Positions 62,025 to 64,000 of a stretch of DNA of 64,000 nucleotides are shown here, piece after piece. The position numbers were made by a program, and so were the translations under genes. The DNA is from Phormidesmis priestleyi ULC007. GTDB taxonomy: Bacteria; Cyanobacteriota; Cyanobacteriia; Leptolyngbyales; Leptolyngbyaceae. The notes under the pieces were generated by a model. The model was given only the letters and a program-made list of their open reading frames with translations. It was not told where the DNA came from and ran no database searches. Location of the stretch: assembly GCF_001895925.1 (NCBI RefSeq), contig NZ_MPPI01000007.1, positions 1 to 64,000 on the forward strand, given 5' to 3'. Within the stretch, counting starts at the first letter, position 1, and the number at the start of each line of letters is the position of its first letter.

Positions 62025-63074
62025 TCACCAAAGCTTCTGCGACTTGACCGTAGCGAAGTTTGCGCCTTGAATAGGGCATTGAACAATTTTGAGGGGATGG
62101 GGAGAGGTTTCGGCGTACCGTTTAACGATCGCCAAAGAGTCGTCCGTGGAGTTATTATCCACGACGATGATTTCCAAGTGAGGGTAGGTCTGCTGAAAGC
62201 AACTCTCTAAGCAGGCAGCAATGCGAGGAGCGGCGTTGTAGACCGGGATGACGATCGACACGATCGGGGCAAGCGTTTGAGTCTGAAGAGGTAAACGTTC
62301 TGGCGGTCGTGCAAGAGTGGATTTGGGCTGGAGGAGAAAGTGAGCGGTGACGCGCAGGTCAAGCTCATAGCGCTGATCGAGTCCGCGTCGCTGGAGGGCA
62401 TTACGAATCACCTTTTGAGTCCAGTGCAGGGTGTTGAGACGATCGCGGATGATGTTATTAGAGTGGCGACGGTAATAATAAAGAGTTTGGTCGAGGTGAT
62501 GTATGTCGGTGACTTCGGACAGCTTGAGGCAGAGGTCATAGTCTTCGGCGACCGCTAATGACTCGTCAATGCTACCTACTTGGTCATAAACTGTGCGACG
62601 AATGAGGCGAAAGTGGAAGGTCATGAAGTCCACGAGCAACTGTTCTTTTGAGTAGGGGGTGCGGCACAGTTTACCGAGTCCACAGTCTCGTCCTTGCTCG
62701 TCGATCAAGTGGTAGTTGGTGTAAACCAGCCCGACATGGGGTGACTGGTCTAGAATTGCGATCGTCTCTTCTAGGGCAGTCGGAGCGAGTAGGTCGTCGC
62801 TGTCTACTAAGCCGAAATATTGCCCGGTGGTGGCAGCGATCGCCGATTTGGTGGCGATCGAGATTCCTTGGTTAATGGGGGAGACGAGGACGCGCACTCG
62901 TGGGTCTAAGCGGGCGTAGTGCTGGGCAATCTCTACTGAGTTGTCAGTAGAGCCATCGTCCCAAATTAGGAGTTCAAAATGGGGGTAGGTTTGCGCGAGG
63001 ATGCTGTCGATCGTTGCACAGAGGAAAGATGAGCGGTTGTAGACCGTGGTGATGAGAGAGATGAGCGTAGACAT
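62025..63074 (-). CDS. Double GT2 glycosyltransferase, second domain truncated
   Basis: The 349-residue protein has a complete N-terminal GT2 domain: SLITTVYNRSSFLCATIDSI, LLIWDDGSTDNS, GLVDSDDLLAP (DxD-type metal site) and VAEDYDLCLKLS. A second GT2 domain starts at about 272 (VSIVIPVYNAAPRIAACLES, IIVVDNNSTDDSL) but stops at residue 349 just after GANFA, long before its DxD. The 3' end thus seems lost. The first domain could still transfer sugar from a nucleotide donor; the second cannot. Downstream frame 3 continues as an unrelated tail. Confidence 0.8.
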   Translation of the reverse strand: MSTLISLITTVYNRSSFLCATIDSILAQTYPHFELLIWDDGSTDNSVEIAQHYARLDPRVRVLVSPINQGISIATKSAIAATTGQYFGLVDSDDLLAPTALEETIAILDQSPHVGLVYTNYHLIDEQGRDCGLGKLCRTPYSKEQLLVDFMTFHFRLIRRTVYDQVGSIDESLAVAEDYDLCLKLSEVTDIHHLDQTLYYYRRHSNNIIRDRLNTLHWTQKVIRNALQRRGLDQRYELDLRVTAHFLLQPKSTLARPPERLPLQTQTLAPIVSIVIPVYNAAPRIAACLESCFQQTYPHLEIIVVDNNSTDDSLAIVKRYAETSPHPLKIVQCPIQGANFATVKSQKLW

Positions 63075-63284
63075 GGAAAAGGTTGCCAGAGCAGAGATAT
63101 CTGGCTTAGAGTGCCCGTTCTAGCTGGAGGCAACCAAAGGGGCTTGAGGCGAATGGAAGGATGATTAGCAGGAGAGAGAAACTGCTTTGCATTGACCCAG
63201 CTACTCCATATCGATCTGTCTGTAAACCTTGGCAAATAAGTTATTGAAAGAGGATGTCAGGCGATTTCAAAGAACTCGGTTGAG

Positions 63285-63614
63285 TTAGCCGAAAGGAAAC
63301 GTCCACGTCCAAAGTTGGTAGTAGATCCATCCCTCTAGTAGAGTTAAGATCATTGTAGTCATGACGATCACCCGCCAACGTAAATAGGGTTCCACTTGAG
63401 AAGCGATAGCGCTGACAAATAGAGCTTTTAAAAACCCAATGAACACGCCTACAAATAGAACTGTTAGTACAGCTTTCCCTAAAGATGGAGATGCAAGCAA
63501 AAAAGGGTAGATCTTTACCAGCCAAACAACCGAAAAGTGTATAACTGCTGAACTAGGGATACACCAGATTAAGGAAGTAGAAAGAACTTTGAAGCCATGC
63601 ATAGGTGAGAACAT
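63285..63614 (-). CDS. Small multi-pass membrane protein
   Basis: The product is 109 residues from the ATG at 63614 (the frame runs to a TTG at 63653). It has about three to four hydrophobic segments (near 8-30, 35-60, 78-100), ending LEGWIYYQLWTWTFPFG. No family recognised. It is followed by the glycosyltransferase gene after 210 bp and preceded by the partial gene at the window edge, all leftward. Confidence 0.6.
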   Translation of the reverse strand: MFSPMHGFKVLSTSLIWCIPSSAVIHFSVVWLVKIYPFLLASPSLGKAVLTVLFVGVFIGFLKALFVSAIASQVEPYLRWRVIVMTTMILTLLEGWIYYQLWTWTFPFG

Positions 63615-63662
63615 AAGATTACGATAATCGAAAGAAATATGCGTTACCTTCAAAAGCCTATG

Positions 63663-64000
63663 TCAAGGCTTTCTTTCGTTCTTAAGCTGCTCCTGAACGT
63701 ATTCAACAAACCTATCAAACATTGCCTTTGTATAAGTCCAGTTCCAGTTCGGATTTCGGAGCACGGGAGCAATTGTCGCAGCGATCCCTCCATCGCCAAA
63801 AAGATTATTGAGTCTGTTGATTCGGTCAACCCATGCTTGTTTTACTGGTGCTGTTAATTCATCAGCATCAAACGTTGCCTCGATGGGTGTGGCTTGAAAT
63901 TTGGCAGCAAACGTTTTCCATCGGCTACGAATACTAAATTTAATGTCATTTCCCGTTTGAAGATAATACTCTTTTAGATGAGTAGATAGACGCTGATCTT
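63663..64000 (-). CDS. Partial CDS at the window edge, unknown function
   Basis: On the minus strand an open frame enters at 64000 and stops at TGA 63663-63665, giving the last 112 residues of a larger protein. The visible part (DQRLSTHLKEYYLQTGNDIK, FQATPIEATFDADELTAPVK, NPNWNWTYTKAMFDRFVEYV) is soluble, with several Trp and no membrane segments. I do not recognise it. The N-terminal part is outside the window. Confidence 0.65.
   Translation of the reverse strand, partial: DQRLSTHLKEYYLQTGNDIKFSIRSRWKTFAAKFQATPIEATFDADELTAPVKQAWVDRINRLNNLFGDGGIAATIAPVLRNPNWNWTYTKAMFDRFVEYVQEQLKNERKP

Noticed and set aside
62966-63235. 89-residue minus-strand frame overlapping the glycosyltransferase start
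   Set aside because: The overlapped part is the well-supported GT2 domain in another frame; the rest has no recognisable feature.
1-64000. tRNA, rRNA and CRISPR genes
   Set aside because: No cloverleaf with a T-loop GGTTCRANNCC block, no rRNA-like conserved stretch and no spacer-repeat array was noticed; a tool such as tRNAscan-SE would be needed to exclude tRNAs fully.

Overview
The window is chromosomal DNA from a cyanobacterium, most likely a filamentous, Leptolyngbya-like species. The evidence is the very high density of HIP1 octamers (GCGATCGC), the many cyanobacteria-restricted families (DUF1822 with its sigma factor, DUF3685, PRC/DUF2382, XisF-like recombinase, sucrose synthase, multi-GAF sensor) and several families of short palindromic intergenic repeats. 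No rRNA, tRNA or CRISPR array was seen.

Layout. 1-5.5 kb: the end of an IS256-type transposase, a large HEAT-repeat/NACHT-like ATPase with eight near-identical 35-residue repeats, a PIN toxin-antitoxin pair, a relic DUF4258/YgiT-type pair and a Uma2 nuclease. 5.5-15 kb: membrane proteins, a CtaA-like copper P-type ATPase, two paralogous FHA proteins, tmk-holB and pyrD. 15-27 kb: a multi-GAF sensor, an FtsL-like gene followed by ftsI, the DUF1822/sigma pair, a VOC protein, an XisF-like recombinase and an acyltransferase. 27-32.6 kb: an orphan piece of an extracellular contractile injection system (eCIS): a DUF4157 effector candidate with a second zinc-protease motif, a DUF4255 cap protein, a YkgJ protein and an AAA+ ATPase. 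32.7-33.0 kb: a glutamine-I (glnA-type) riboswitch in front of an unrecognised 53-residue protein. 34.7-40.1 kb: a two-gene sugar operon of a divergent sucrose synthase and a GH65 phosphorylase fused to beta-phosphoglucomutase. 41.5-46.5 kb: htpG, small secreted or membrane proteins and a hydrolase. 46.6-54 kb: a metal-related stretch with a decayed CadA/ZntA-type ATPase that keeps an ArsR/SmtB-type operator, a CDF transporter, and a DUF4331-TPR-NicO group ending in a 36-residue peptide. 54-64 kb: folP, an SPFH protein, a REC-DUF3685 protein, a Fur-family regulator, a truncated double glycosyltransferase and a partial gene at the window edge.

Short non-autonomous elements shape the region. 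One family is flanked by the pentamer CTAAG, and three of its four copies start exactly at a gene's stop codon. A second family carries a CCCCCTAAATCCCCC palindrome; one copy is nested inside the first family and another separates the sigma factor from its DUF1822 partner. Two further element types occur near 30.3 kb and 56.5 kb.

The strongest leads for undescribed biology are the riboswitch-controlled 53-residue protein, the eCIS effector/cap/ATPase locus without its tail genes, the altered sucrose synthase plus fused GH65-PGM operon, the FtsL-like gene beside ftsI, and the CTAAG-targeting MITE family. All calls come from reading the sequence; no database search was run.
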